Translations under genes and position numbers: made by a program | Origin: CBFHMJ01 sp965656875 | GTDB lineage: Bacteria > Pseudomonadota > Gammaproteobacteria > Enterobacterales > Alteromonadaceae | DNA: 64,000 bases | Assembly: GCA_965656875.1 (NCBI GenBank) | Contig: CBFHMJ010000021.1 | Location: 17,210 to 81,209, forward strand | Direction: 5' to 3' | Shown here: positions 51,274 through 60,705 of the stretch, piece after piece | Layout of the letters: each line of letters starts with the position of its first letter | Numbering within the stretch: position 1 is the first letter of the stretch | The notes under the pieces: model-generated | The model's database searches: none | Told to the model about the DNA's origin: nothing | What the model saw: only the letters and a program-made list of their open reading frames with translations

Positions 51274-54195
51274 TTATTCAGCCGCAGCCGAAGTGATTTG
51301 ATTATTACAACTGGACTGACCTTTACCACAGTTCTGTACCGGATCAGTTCGGGTGATCGACACACTGCGAATGGCCGGTGAGTCACCAACACCGTTTTCA
51401 TCAAAGGTTGTCGTGCTGCGCTCCATATGGAAATACAGACGAAGATGACGATCAGTCGCAACGGTTAGTTTTTGGCCGTTAGTAACGGTTTCACGCTGGC
51501 CGAAGTTCACACCGTCATCACTACTGGTTGCCGTTACGGTGATTTTACTGTTACCTGGTAATGTTGCGTCCCAGGTAACCGTTGTATCCCGGTCAACCAT
51601 CAGGCTGTCGTTCGCCGCGGCGGGTACGTCTGGTCCCTTGTCGTAATTCAGGCTAAAGGTGCCTGAGCCTGGCACGACCGGCTGAACACTACCCGTCATA
51701 TCACTGTAGTTGTACGGCGATGCTCCGCCACCCAGAGTGACCGTCATATCCACTGCGCCAATTGGGATCTGGTAAATCCCTAATGCGCCCAGTGACGAAT
51801 CGATTCTGCTAACCGTGTGCGAGCGATAGTTAGTGACCCAAACTTTATTGTTTTTATCAATAGCAACGCCTGTTGGTCCGCTGCCGCCCTGGAGGCCGAC
51901 AACACCGACTAAATCACCATTTTTCGTTAAATGGCCGATAGTTGTATATGCACCTAAAGAGTGAGCAACCCAAACATGATCATTCTGGTCAACGGCACAA
52001 CCCTGTGCTCTACTGGCACCATGTGTAAATGTGCCTAATAACGTACCATCTTCGCGATATTTGTGAATCTTACTACCGTATTCTGTGACCCAGATATTGT
52101 TCTGGCTGTCGATACAAAGGCCATAGCTTGGATGGTTAAAGCTTCGCCAGTTTCCTCCATCTTCACCTGTAAGTGGTAAGCTGGTGTCCCAACGCATCAG
52201 ATTGGCTGATGACCAGATAACGCCGTTTTTATCAATCAAACCGCCGTAGCCACCAAAACCAACACTCGGTTCTTCACGAATGACTTGTCCAGTTTCACCA
52301 TCAACTAAGTCAAAATAACGACCGCCTGTGCCGCTCACCCAGACATTGTTGTCTGTAGTAACAGAGACATGACGAGTGCCTGTACTGCGCACCTTCGTGA
52401 AGTGAATAATACATTCGTCTGCTGCGGTGCTAACGCCGCCGTTAGTATCGGCACCATTGCTGTTTGTCCACGGCTTGATGTCGCCAAGGCCGGTAGATGT
52501 TTCGATCACGCCATTATTATTGCGGTCAACACATTGTTCATTTTCGGCTGCTCCGATATGAACAACTGATCCTTTACCGCCTCCACTATCGGCACGATTG
52601 GTGGCCCAGACATTACCGTTACCATCAACGGTGGTGCGCGATGGGTTGCGGGATAGTCCGGCGGGCGACGTATAGTATTCACCAAGAATATCGCCGGTTT
52701 CAGTATCGATTTTAACAATAGTGCCACGGCCTGAAGCGGCAACCCAGATCACGTCAAACGCGGCTGGTTCTGGTTGAATAACCACTTCGCCGTCTTCGTT
52801 CACTTCTGTGTTGACGTTATTACCTTCATCCAGCTCTTCCGGATCGTCGAATACAACGACGGGTGGTGGTGGTGGGTTTTCATCCGGGCAGCCTTCTGTG
52901 GTGAGGTAATCCGATGCGGCTTGCGCCTGCACCAGGCCAAAACCGTATGCGTCGTCTCTGCCTGCATCACCCAAATCGGTCGCGGTTTGTGTTAATGCCT
53001 GACGAACCTGATTGGCGCTACAGGTGTCATGATGGCTCCAGACCAGCGCCGCAACACCGGCGGCATAAGGCGTTGCCATCGAGGTGCCGTCCCAGGTGCG
53101 ATACTGGTTGTTCGGCTGTGTGGACTCAATGCCAACACCTGGTGCAGCCAGTTCCACTTTGTTATTGGCTTGCGAATAAGTCCAGGCGTTGTTGTTGGCA
53201 TCGACGGCACCAACAGACACTACTGAATCATAAGACGCCGGATAGAAATAACTGGTGCTGCCTCGGTTTCCGGCCGCAGCAAATAACATGATGTCGTTAG
53301 AAGCGGCGATATCCATCGCTGATTGTTCAGTAACACTCGACGATTCACCACCAATACTCATGTTGATGATGTTTGCGCCAGCCGTCTGACAGGCATTCAC
53401 GGCGGCGATCATGTCTGAGCCGTACAAAGACCAGTAATTCGGGTTATGAATGACCTTAACGATATGCAGGTTCATGTTGCCGCTGTCGCTGACACCACGA
53501 ACACCGACATTGTTGCTACCAACAGCGGCTAAAATACCGGTAACATGTGTACCGTGGCCGTAACTGTCATCATCCCAGGTGGTCAGATTAACGGCGGTAT
53601 TCAGGGTATTGCTCACTTCACCGGTCACCGTCAGACCTTGCAGATCTTCATGGCCTGTGTCCATGCCGGTGTCAATCACACAAACTTTGCGATTAGCGAT
53701 ATTGGCGTCAGACAGGACATCCGCCTGAACACTGGCGATACCATAAGGTGACGATTCGCCGTGGATGTAACGCAGTGGATCTTCTTCCACAATGTACACT
53801 TCAGGATTGCCACGCACGGCTTCAAATTCTGATTCGCTCAGCATGGCCGCAACGGCATTGACCGAATGAAGCTGATGAATAATTTGCCCACCTAATGATT
53901 CCACAGTTCGAACGGCATTCGCCATCTGGAATTCACCATTGACGAAAATGCGTTCGTTTTTGGGGGTCTCGAATTTGAGATCATGAACCTGATCAAGGTT
54001 GTTAAGTGAACGGTTGTGGTAGAAAGAAATGATGTAACGTTTGTTTTGAGCGACTTGTTTTAATTCTGAGGGTTTGGTCAGGCCCTTACCTTTATTGTTC
54101 GCTGCGTTATCGGCTGCCCAGGCCGATGTCAGTCCCGCGGTTAATGCGAGGCTGACCATTGCACTGGCGAGTGTTTTGGTCTGTAGTTTTGACAT
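51274..54195 (-). CDS. S8 subtilisin-family secreted protease with beta-propeller
   Basis: This 973-residue protein has a signal peptide (cleavage near 28) and a propeptide (about 50-145). Its subtilase domain has D175 (CVIDTGMD), H214 (YGHGTHVTG), oxyanion N310 (AAAGNRG) and S372 (WDGTSMATPYAAG). After a proline linker (ENPPPPPV) comes an NHL/SMP-30-like beta-propeller (about 480-830) with repeats such as GNVWATNRA, NNVWVSGTGG, NNIWVTEYGSKIHKY, DHVWVAHS and NKVWVTNYRSHTVSRID. The last ~130 residues are beta-rich and end CGKGQSSC. The propeller may recruit substrates or bind the cell surface. The ribosome site GGGA lies before the ATG. Confidence 0.9.
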   Translation of the reverse strand: MSKLQTKTLASAMVSLALTAGLTSAWAADNAANNKGKGLTKPSELKQVAQNKRYIISFYHNRSLNNLDQVHDLKFETPKNERIFVNGEFQMANAVRTVESLGGQIIHQLHSVNAVAAMLSESEFEAVRGNPEVYIVEEDPLRYIHGESSPYGIASVQADVLSDANIANRKVCVIDTGMDTGHEDLQGLTVTGEVSNTLNTAVNLTTWDDDSYGHGTHVTGILAAVGSNNVGVRGVSDSGNMNLHIVKVIHNPNYWSLYGSDMIAAVNACQTAGANIINMSIGGESSSVTEQSAMDIAASNDIMLFAAAGNRGSTSYFYPASYDSVVSVGAVDANNNAWTYSQANNKVELAAPGVGIESTQPNNQYRTWDGTSMATPYAAGVAALVWSHHDTCSANQVRQALTQTATDLGDAGRDDAYGFGLVQAQAASDYLTTEGCPDENPPPPPVVVFDDPEELDEGNNVNTEVNEDGEVVIQPEPAAFDVIWVAASGRGTIVKIDTETGDILGEYYTSPAGLSRNPSRTTVDGNGNVWATNRADSGGGKGSVVHIGAAENEQCVDRNNNGVIETSTGLGDIKPWTNSNGADTNGGVSTAADECIIHFTKVRSTGTRHVSVTTDNNVWVSGTGGRYFDLVDGETGQVIREEPSVGFGGYGGLIDKNGVIWSSANLMRWDTSLPLTGEDGGNWRSFNHPSYGLCIDSQNNIWVTEYGSKIHKYREDGTLLGTFTHGASRAQGCAVDQNDHVWVAHSLGAYTTIGHLTKNGDLVGVVGLQGGSGPTGVAIDKNNKVWVTNYRSHTVSRIDSSLGALGIYQIPIGAVDMTVTLGGGASPYNYSDMTGSVQPVVPGSGTFSLNYDKGPDVPAAANDSLMVDRDTTVTWDATLPGNSKITVTATSSDDGVNFGQRETVTNGQKLTVATDRHLRLYFHMERSTTTFDENGVGDSPAIRSVSITRTDPVQNCGKGQSSCNNQITSAAAE

Positions 54196-54544
54196 AATTG
54201 TCCCATTTTGTTGTGTTTGCGCGTTGGTTGCGACTCCCTGATTCCTGCAACCAGATTTATATCGGAAACGAGTTCCTTTTTACGAAACGCATCATATCCC
54301 TGTTATAGCTACGGTTCAATCATGGAAATACCGAAAACTGGTCCGCGTTGATGTGCGTCAAGCCTTTAGGCCTTTATTCACGGGGCGTGACGCTATCATT
54401 ATGTTTTTATTAAAGGTAATTTCGCTGTTTTATAACCAGGATCAATAATTTTACTGCTCAACATTCAGGAACATGCTAACGTTGACAACCTGTTAACAGT
54501 GGCACACACATCGACACATTCTTCTTTCCACCGTGAGAAAAACA
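54196..54544. promoter_or_regulatory. Divergent intergenic region
   Basis: About 350 bp lie between the S8 gene (minus) and the BVMO gene (plus). Promoters for both are expected. No convincing hexamers, palindromes, hairpin copies or small genes are seen. Confidence 0.4.
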
Positions 54545-55990
54545 ATGGCGAATAATTACGACATCATCATCATTGGCGCTGGTATTTCCGGTATTGGCAT
54601 GGCCTGTCATCTGGCACAAAAAGCCCCGGGAAAATCGATGTTGATTCTGGAACGACGCGACAACATTGGCGGCACCTGGGACTTGTTTCGTTACCCCGGC
54701 GTTCGCTCTGATTCGGACATGATGAGTTTTAGCTTTGAGTTTCGGCCCTGGGACAGCGAACAAGTGCTGGCCGATGGCGCATCCATCAAAGCGTATTTGA
54801 AAGAAACGGCGGACGAATACGATATCTTCTCAAAGATCCGGTTTGGGGTTCAGGCCGACCATGCAAACTGGTCATCGGCGGAAAAACGCTGGACACTCAA
54901 TGTGTCTCACCCCGCCTCCGATGAAAAAGAACAATTACACTGCCAGTTTTTGATTTCCGGGGCTGGTTATTACGATCACGAACAAGGCTATTTACCGGAA
55001 TTTCCAGGAAAAGCCGACTTTCAAGGCCAGTTTATTCACCCGCAACACTGGCCAGAACATCTGGATTACACCGATAAAAAAGTGGTGGTGATTGGCAGCG
55101 GTGCCACGGCGGTCACGCTGGTGCCAGCGATGGCTGAAGAAGCCGCTCACGTCACCATGCTACAGCGCTCACCTGGCTATATTTTTGCGATTCCGGCCAA
55201 AGATAAACTGCTGATTTTTCTTCGTAAATACATCAATAACGACACCGCACGCTCCCTCTCTCGCAAGCTTAATATCACCATTCAGCGAATCGTGTACAAA
55301 CTCAGCCGTCGCTTTCCTGGCATGATGCGTCGATTTTTACTCAAACGGGTCGAAGCCCGGTTACACGGCAAAGCGGATATGGCGGATTTCACCCCGGATT
55401 ATATGCCCTGGGATCAGCGTCTGGCCGCTGTACCACGCGGTGATTTATTTAAAGTGATTCGCAGCGGCAAAGCCTCGGTTGTCACCGATAAAATTACCAC
55501 CTTCACCGAGTCCGGCATTACGCTGGCGTCTGGCAAACAACTGGACGCCGATATCATCATTGCCGCCACGGGTTTAAACCTGAAAATTATGGGCGGAATG
55601 ACCGTCAGCATCGACGGAGAAACCCAGACAATTCAGGAAAAAATGACCTACAAAGGCGTGCTAATCCAGGATATTCCAAACATGGCTTATCTGTTCGGTT
55701 ATACCAATGCGGCCTGGACTTTGAAAGTCGATATGGCTGCGGATTACCTGTGTCGTCTGTTTAACGAGATGGACTATCGCAACGCCCGGTTAGTGGTGCC
55801 ACATGCGATAGATGAAACCGCCACCAACGAAAGCATTATGGATTCACTCAACGCAGGTTATATCCGTCGCGGCCAGGACGCTTTGCCACGCCAGGGTTCC
55901 AGCCCGTTATGGCGCGTGCAGCATCATTTGGAGAAGGATAAAAAGATGTTTAAGCGCGATGTTGTGGATTATGGGTTGAAGTGGGGGTGA
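54545..55990 (+). CDS. Baeyer-Villiger-type flavin monooxygenase
   Basis: I choose ATG 54545; a GTG four codons earlier is also in frame. The protein (481 residues) starts with the FAD motif DIIIIGAGISGIGMACHL and the typical IGGTWDLFRYPGVRSDSDM. The second Rossmann motif is VVVIGSGATAVTLVPAMA (NADPH). The Baeyer-Villiger fingerprint FxGxxxHxxxW appears as FQGQFIHPQHW. It should insert oxygen into ketones, forming esters, or oxidise heteroatoms; the substrate is unknown. The next gene begins 3 bp after its stop but is AT-rich and unlike it in codon use, so the two are probably not an old operon. Confidence 0.92.
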   Translation: MANNYDIIIIGAGISGIGMACHLAQKAPGKSMLILERRDNIGGTWDLFRYPGVRSDSDMMSFSFEFRPWDSEQVLADGASIKAYLKETADEYDIFSKIRFGVQADHANWSSAEKRWTLNVSHPASDEKEQLHCQFLISGAGYYDHEQGYLPEFPGKADFQGQFIHPQHWPEHLDYTDKKVVVIGSGATAVTLVPAMAEEAAHVTMLQRSPGYIFAIPAKDKLLIFLRKYINNDTARSLSRKLNITIQRIVYKLSRRFPGMMRRFLLKRVEARLHGKADMADFTPDYMPWDQRLAAVPRGDLFKVIRSGKASVVTDKITTFTESGITLASGKQLDADIIIAATGLNLKIMGGMTVSIDGETQTIQEKMTYKGVLIQDIPNMAYLFGYTNAAWTLKVDMAADYLCRLFNEMDYRNARLVVPHAIDETATNESIMDSLNAGYIRRGQDALPRQGSSPLWRVQHHLEKDKKMFKRDVVDYGLKWG

Positions 55991-55993
55991 GTT

Positions 55994-56947
55994 GTGGCGG
56001 ACGATAAAGTTGATGATGGCAAATCTGTAAAAATAACGGATGATTGCTATTCAAAATTATTTGAAACAAAAGTTGATAGTTCTTCCGAGTTAGCGAAGTT
56101 AATTAATGCCTACAGTCAAGCTGTAGATACCCGTAAGTTTGAGATTGAACTCTACTGGAAACGGGCGACCTACTTTTGGGCGTTAATTGCTGTCACATTT
56201 GCAGGCTTCTTTGCTGTACTTGGAGTCAGTAATCTTAATAGTAAGTATTTCATATCATTTATTATTTCTTGTATCGGAATAGTAGTAACCTGGTCTTGGT
56301 TTCTTGCAAATAAAGGAAGTAAATATTGGCAAGAAAATTGGGAAAATCATGTTGCTTTGTTAGAGGACAACATAACTGGTCCACTTTTTAAAATCACCCT
56401 CTCGAGACCAGAGAAAGAAGATGGATTAGTGGAACATATGATAACTGGTCCAAAACCAATCTCAGTATCAAAGGTCAATCAATGGGTTAGTGTCTTTTTT
56501 CTGTTTGTGTGGATTTCAATGTCTGTATATTCCGCTTTGATGTCAATTTTTGGAATGAGAATTAAGCGAGAGGAAATAGAGGCATGCCTAATTAAAATTA
56601 CTGAATTTGATATACCTGAATTTAAGGGCGTTTTTTACGTAATGACATTATTGTGTCTATTTGTATTCTTATATTTTGTGTCAACCAGCAGTAGAACATA
56701 TGAAAAAGGATATACCCCTGAAGCCTCAATGAGGACGATTGAGATAATAAAAAAAAACAAAAAGAGTAGAGGTATTTTTAAGAAATCCCTATCTGTTTTT
56801 ATTCTATTTACAAGTGTTCTATTTTTAAAAATTGATGTGGCATGGGTGATTGGTAAGCTGTCGTTAATATCATTTAACTCACTAATGATCGAATCTTGTA
56901 ACTCAACCCAATCATCACCAGATAAACCGCCATACAGCCCGCAATAA
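55994..56947 (+). CDS. Multi-pass membrane protein of unknown function
   Basis: This 317-residue protein starts at a GTG with a GGGGGTGA site upstream. About five transmembrane helices are visible (near 57-77, 86-106, 163-187, 215-233 and 266-287). The segment YWKRATYFWALIAVTFAGFFAVLGV and the motif NKGSKYWQENWENHVALLEDNITGPLFK belong to a family I have met in genomic islands but cannot name. Codon use is much more AT-rich than in the BVMO and MFS genes on either side. Its last ~24 codons run antisense into the convergent MFS gene (74-bp overlap), so its C-terminus looks recently captured. It was probably acquired by transfer. Confidence 0.65.
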   Translation: MADDKVDDGKSVKITDDCYSKLFETKVDSSSELAKLINAYSQAVDTRKFEIELYWKRATYFWALIAVTFAGFFAVLGVSNLNSKYFISFIISCIGIVVTWSWFLANKGSKYWQENWENHVALLEDNITGPLFKITLSRPEKEDGLVEHMITGPKPISVSKVNQWVSVFFLFVWISMSVYSALMSIFGMRIKREEIEACLIKITEFDIPEFKGVFYVMTLLCLFVFLYFVSTSSRTYEKGYTPEASMRTIEIIKKNKKSRGIFKKSLSVFILFTSVLFLKIDVAWVIGKLSLISFNSLMIESCNSTQSSPDKPPYSPQ

Positions 56948-58094
56948 CGGCGGGCCAGCCACCGAGTTCCCAACAGAAAAATAACCAGAATCCTCCCAGG
57001 CTACCGTCGATATAATAATGCATTAAATACAAGGCGCTGGCCGTGGCTTTGCCGCGTTTGGCTTGTAAGCTTACCCAGCCGTAAGCCAGGGTATGGGTAA
57101 AAAATGCGCCAGCACTCAGTAGCAGTAAACTTAGTACGATGGTGAGCAGCTGATCGAACCAGGCCAGCCAGACGCCGCTGGCGCAGATGGCAATGCCGAA
57201 TAGGATACCGTTGACCGGATGGCGGCCTCGGGTCCAGAGTGAGCTGAATCGGGCGGCAAGGGTGCCGGTCAGGTAACACAGGAAAATTAACGCGGAGATA
57301 CTCGTTGGCAGGTCAAATGGGGCTTGTGTCAGTCGAAAGCCGATCACCGAAAAGACATTCACAAACAGCGCGAAATTCAGGCCACCGATCAGCATGGCAA
57401 ACCAGACAATATGCTGAGAAAAATGGCCCAGTAGTTCAGCACGCAAGCCCGGTAAACTGGGTGTTTTTGCGGTGAATTGCTGTTCTTGCGGTAACTGTTG
57501 CCACAGGATCACCGCGCCAGTGAGTGTCATCAAGGTGACGACCAGCACGGCGGCGGGCCAGTTGAGCCAGTCGGTGATGATACCGCCGCATAATCGTCCG
57601 GCAATACCGCCCAGTGAATTCGCGGCAATATAGCCGCCTGCGGCTTTGGTAAAGGCGGCTGCGCTGAGTTCTTCCGCCATGTACGCCATCGCAACCGCAG
57701 CAAATGCACCAAGGGCGACGCCCAGTAAGGCCCGGGCAATGATTAAGCTGGTAAACGAAGGGGCGAGTAACAGAACGCCGTGAATGATCACTGGCACAAA
57801 CAAGCCGAGCAGCATAATGCGCTTTCGGCCCAGGGTGTCGGAGATCACCGCCCAGATAACCAGCGACAACGCGAGCGTGAGCGTTGTGGAGGCAAACACC
57901 CAGTTGACCTGCGAAGCGGTCAGGCTAAATTCTTCGGCCAGTACTGGCATGATGGGCTGAAATAAATAGAGATTGGCGAATAGCAGAAACGAACCCAGTG
58001 CCATACAGCGGGTTATGGTGCGGTAGCGGGGAGAATCGATAGTTAACATTCGGTCAACAGGTCCTGTCAGTCTCGAAAACGTGCTGTTTATCAT
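56874..58094 (-). CDS. Major facilitator superfamily transporter
   Basis: This 406-residue protein has 12 predicted transmembrane helices. MFS motif A-like VISDTLGRKRIMLLGLFVP lies after helix 2, and RALLGVALGAFAAVAMAYMAEELSAAAF in helix 4 is typical of the drug/H+ antiporter and YnfM-like group. A second GR-rich loop (SSLWTRGRHPVNGILFG) follows helix 8. It probably exports drugs or arabinose-like compounds with proton exchange; the substrate is unknown. The start is ATG 58094, although ATG 58049 (MLTIDSPRY) is also possible. Its 3' end is overlapped by the convergent membrane-protein gene, which may reduce expression. Confidence 0.85.
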   Translation of the reverse strand: MINSTFSRLTGPVDRMLTIDSPRYRTITRCMALGSFLLFANLYLFQPIMPVLAEEFSLTASQVNWVFASTTLTLALSLVIWAVISDTLGRKRIMLLGLFVPVIIHGVLLLAPSFTSLIIARALLGVALGAFAAVAMAYMAEELSAAAFTKAAGGYIAANSLGGIAGRLCGGIITDWLNWPAAVLVVTLMTLTGAVILWQQLPQEQQFTAKTPSLPGLRAELLGHFSQHIVWFAMLIGGLNFALFVNVFSVIGFRLTQAPFDLPTSISALIFLCYLTGTLAARFSSLWTRGRHPVNGILFGIAICASGVWLAWFDQLLTIVLSLLLLSAGAFFTHTLAYGWVSLQAKRGKATASALYLMHYYIDGSLGGFWLFFCWELGGWPAVIAGCMAVYLVMIGLSYKIRSLVS

Positions 58095-58568
58095 TCCTCA
58101 GCGGGTCGATAGTATACCGAAAAATCACCGCACTGGCGGTTGATTCAGTCGCTGTTTTTGTACGAATAACCTTGTTAACAGTCAGGGTTAAAGGCCTGTA
58201 TTTTATGCATTTGAGTGGCACGAAAAAATATTTTTTTCATTATAGTGCGTTGTCTGGCAATAATTATTCATAAAAATGGCAACTTTAACCATTGCTGATG
58301 TAACAAAGAATTGTTCATAAAATCCCACACTTAGCTTTTCCCTTTAACATATATGCACCTATTGTTGCTTTTTTATGCTCAAGTGTATGGTGATATTGCT
58401 CGCACTTATAGCGCAATATTATTTATACAACGCAGGGAAAGCACATAGATTTAAAGTGCGGTCAATAATTGACCTGCTCCGGTGTAAGCCGCTTCCTGCC
58501 TGATTTACCGTCGAGATCATCTCGGACGGGAGGCGCTGGAATAAACAGATTTGAGGAACGGGGGTTCT
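58095..58568 (+). promoter_or_regulatory. Long leader upstream of the PPC-domain protease
   Basis: About 470 bp lie between the MFS gene start and the protease start. The part next to the protease holds two structures: GGTCAATAATTGACC (58460-58474, 7-bp arms), and CCGTC...GACGG (58508-58529) enclosing GAGAT/ATCTC. The leader could carry an operator or a structured 5' untranslated region. I compared it with cobalamin and cyclic-di-GMP-I riboswitches and found no match. Upstream, 58200-58440 is AT-rich and otherwise featureless. Confidence 0.4.
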
Positions 58569-60542
58569 ATGAATAAACACAACTACATCACGTATGGTGT
58601 TGGTGCTGCCCTGTCGGTATCGCTCGTAACATCTGCCGTCGCGGCATCACTTGCGCCAGTCTCTGCGTCATCATCGTCCGGTGCTTTGACACCCGTTGAT
58701 ATCACGCCGCCTGACCAGGCATCGTTTCCACTTCCTGCCAAACCTGAATTATTACCCAAAAAAGAACGCTATTTAGTGCGATTTAAACAAATGGCCGATG
58801 AGGGAACGCTGGCTACAAATCACTCATCTGCACAGGCAACAGACGGTATTTTTACCGCCACAGATGCGATTAATCTGGTGGAACGGTTACAGGGTGACGT
58901 GAAGCATTCACTGCCACAACACAGGCTGGTGGCGGCTGAAATGACGGCTGCGAATGCAGCAAGCCTGAAAAAGAATCCTCATATTGAATTACTCGAACGT
59001 GACCCTAAACGCTTTTTAATGGCCGAAACGGCCCCCTGGGGCATCGCGATGGTTGAAGCGGATCAGCTCAGTGATGCTGACAGCGCAAACATTAAGGTGT
59101 GCATCATGGACACGGGCTACGACCGTGCGCACGAAGATCTCCGCACCGATGATGTGACCGGCGACGATGGTTACAGTGGATTTGATTCCGGCGACTGGTG
59201 GAATGACGGTCATGGTCATGGTACGCATGTCGCTGGCACGATTGCAGCAATCGGCAATAATGACACTGGCGTGGTGGGCGTTAACCCGAGTGGCATCGTG
59301 GGTTTGCATATCGTCAAAGTGTTTAACGACTTTGGTAACTGGGCCTACGGCTCAGATTTAATTGCGGCGATTGGCCAATGTACCGACGCAGGCGCGACGG
59401 TGATTAACATGAGCCTTGGCGGTGTGGCCTCCAGCGTGATTGAACGTGAAGCGTTTGATGAGGCGTGGGAAGGTGGCGTGCTGAGTGTTGCCGCTGCGGG
59501 CAATGCGGGCAGCAATATGTTGTCGTATCCGGCTTCTTATGACTCGGTGGTGTCTGTCGCAGCGATTAACAGTGACCGCTCTCATGCGCCGTTTTCACAA
59601 TTTAATAATCAGGTGGAACTGGCTGCGCCGGGCGTCGCGGTAAATTCTACCTTGCCGGGCAATCGCTACGGTGCCATGAACGGCACCTCAATGGCATCGC
59701 CTCATGTCGCGGGGGTCGCGGCTTTAGTCTGGAGTAATCATCCGGAGTGTTCAAATGCTGAAATTCGTACCGTGTTAGGCGCGACCGCAGAGGATATGGG
59801 ATCGACGGGCCGGGATGTCTTTTTCGGTCATGGCATCGTCAAAGCAAAAGCGGCATCCGATTATATCTCAGAAAATGGGTGTGAAGCGGATATCGAACCG
59901 CCACCACCACCGTCAGCAACAGAACTGGTTGACGATGTGCCATTCATGGGCGTGTTTGGCGGCACCAACGAGCAATTGCGTTATGTGATGGATGTGCCGG
60001 AAGACCAGACCAGCGTAACCTTCACCATTTCCGGTGGCTTTGGTGATGCCGATCTCTATGTTCGCGCAGGCGCCGAACCGGATTTAAATACGTATGATTG
60101 TCGCCCGTATCGCACGGGAAATATTGAGTCGTGTTCATTCAATAATCCGACGCCGGGCTTCTGGCATGTGATGTTACACGGCTACACAACGTTCTCAGGT
60201 GTGACATTAATGGGCGACGCCATTGGCGAATCGGATTCATCCGGCAACAACGGCGTGGAACAGGGATTGTCTGGCTTTGCCGGAGACTGGAAAAATCGCA
60301 CGGTATACGTGTCAGCCAGTTCATCGATTTTGACCATAGAAACCAGCGGCGGCACAGGCGATGCTGACTTGTATGTGCGCTTCGGCGCGATGCCATCGCG
60401 CAACGCTTATGATTGTCGTCCTTACCGTTGGGGGAACGATGAAACCTGTACATTTAACAACCCGCAACCTGGCACGTATAACATCGGCATTCGTGCATAC
60501 AGTGACTATAGCGGTTTGACGTATCGTTGGAGTTTTGAGTAG
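58569..60542 (+). CDS. S8 subtilisin-family secreted protease with two PPC domains
   Basis: I choose ATG 58569 (657 residues) over a TTG six codons earlier, because GAGGA then serves as ribosome site. A signal peptide (cleavage near 26), a propeptide (about 65-150) and a subtilase domain follow. The catalytic motifs are D181 (CIMDTGYD), H217 (HGHGTHVAG), the oxyanion Asn in AAAGNAG, and the Ser in MNGTSMASPHVAG. After a proline linker come two bacterial pre-peptidase C-terminal (PPC) domains (about 450-540 and 565-655). Each has GDADLYVR, YDCRPYR and CxFNNPxPGxWxV-like segments. PPC domains are usually removed during secretion by the type II pathway in marine gammaproteobacteria. Confidence 0.93.
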   Translation: MNKHNYITYGVGAALSVSLVTSAVAASLAPVSASSSSGALTPVDITPPDQASFPLPAKPELLPKKERYLVRFKQMADEGTLATNHSSAQATDGIFTATDAINLVERLQGDVKHSLPQHRLVAAEMTAANAASLKKNPHIELLERDPKRFLMAETAPWGIAMVEADQLSDADSANIKVCIMDTGYDRAHEDLRTDDVTGDDGYSGFDSGDWWNDGHGHGTHVAGTIAAIGNNDTGVVGVNPSGIVGLHIVKVFNDFGNWAYGSDLIAAIGQCTDAGATVINMSLGGVASSVIEREAFDEAWEGGVLSVAAAGNAGSNMLSYPASYDSVVSVAAINSDRSHAPFSQFNNQVELAAPGVAVNSTLPGNRYGAMNGTSMASPHVAGVAALVWSNHPECSNAEIRTVLGATAEDMGSTGRDVFFGHGIVKAKAASDYISENGCEADIEPPPPPSATELVDDVPFMGVFGGTNEQLRYVMDVPEDQTSVTFTISGGFGDADLYVRAGAEPDLNTYDCRPYRTGNIESCSFNNPTPGFWHVMLHGYTTFSGVTLMGDAIGESDSSGNNGVEQGLSGFAGDWKNRTVYVSASSSILTIETSGGTGDADLYVRFGAMPSRNAYDCRPYRWGNDETCTFNNPQPGTYNIGIRAYSDYSGLTYRWSFE

Positions 60543-60552
60543 TTGTACCTTC

Positions 60553-60596
60553 AAAAACCGGGCTGTTAGTGATAACGGTCCGGTTTTTGTTTTTTA
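60553..60596 (+). terminator. Intrinsic terminator after the PPC-domain protease
   Basis: AAAAACCGG (60553-60561) pairs with CCGGTTTTT (60580-60588), followed by GTTTTTT. The loop is long (18 nt) and could hold a secondary stem. Confidence 0.8.
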
Positions 60597-60705
60597 TAAG
60601 GGTAAATTGTTGAATTTATTGTATAAATGTTAGTTTGTTCCTTCCAATTAATAATGCTGTCTGGTTATTCTTAAACGATTCATAGTGTTAACCTGGTTTT
60701 AAGAA

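Noticed and set aside
58440..58530. Cyclic-di-GMP-I or cobalamin riboswitch
   Set aside because: The conserved core sequences of these classes are not found; only unspecific stems are visible.
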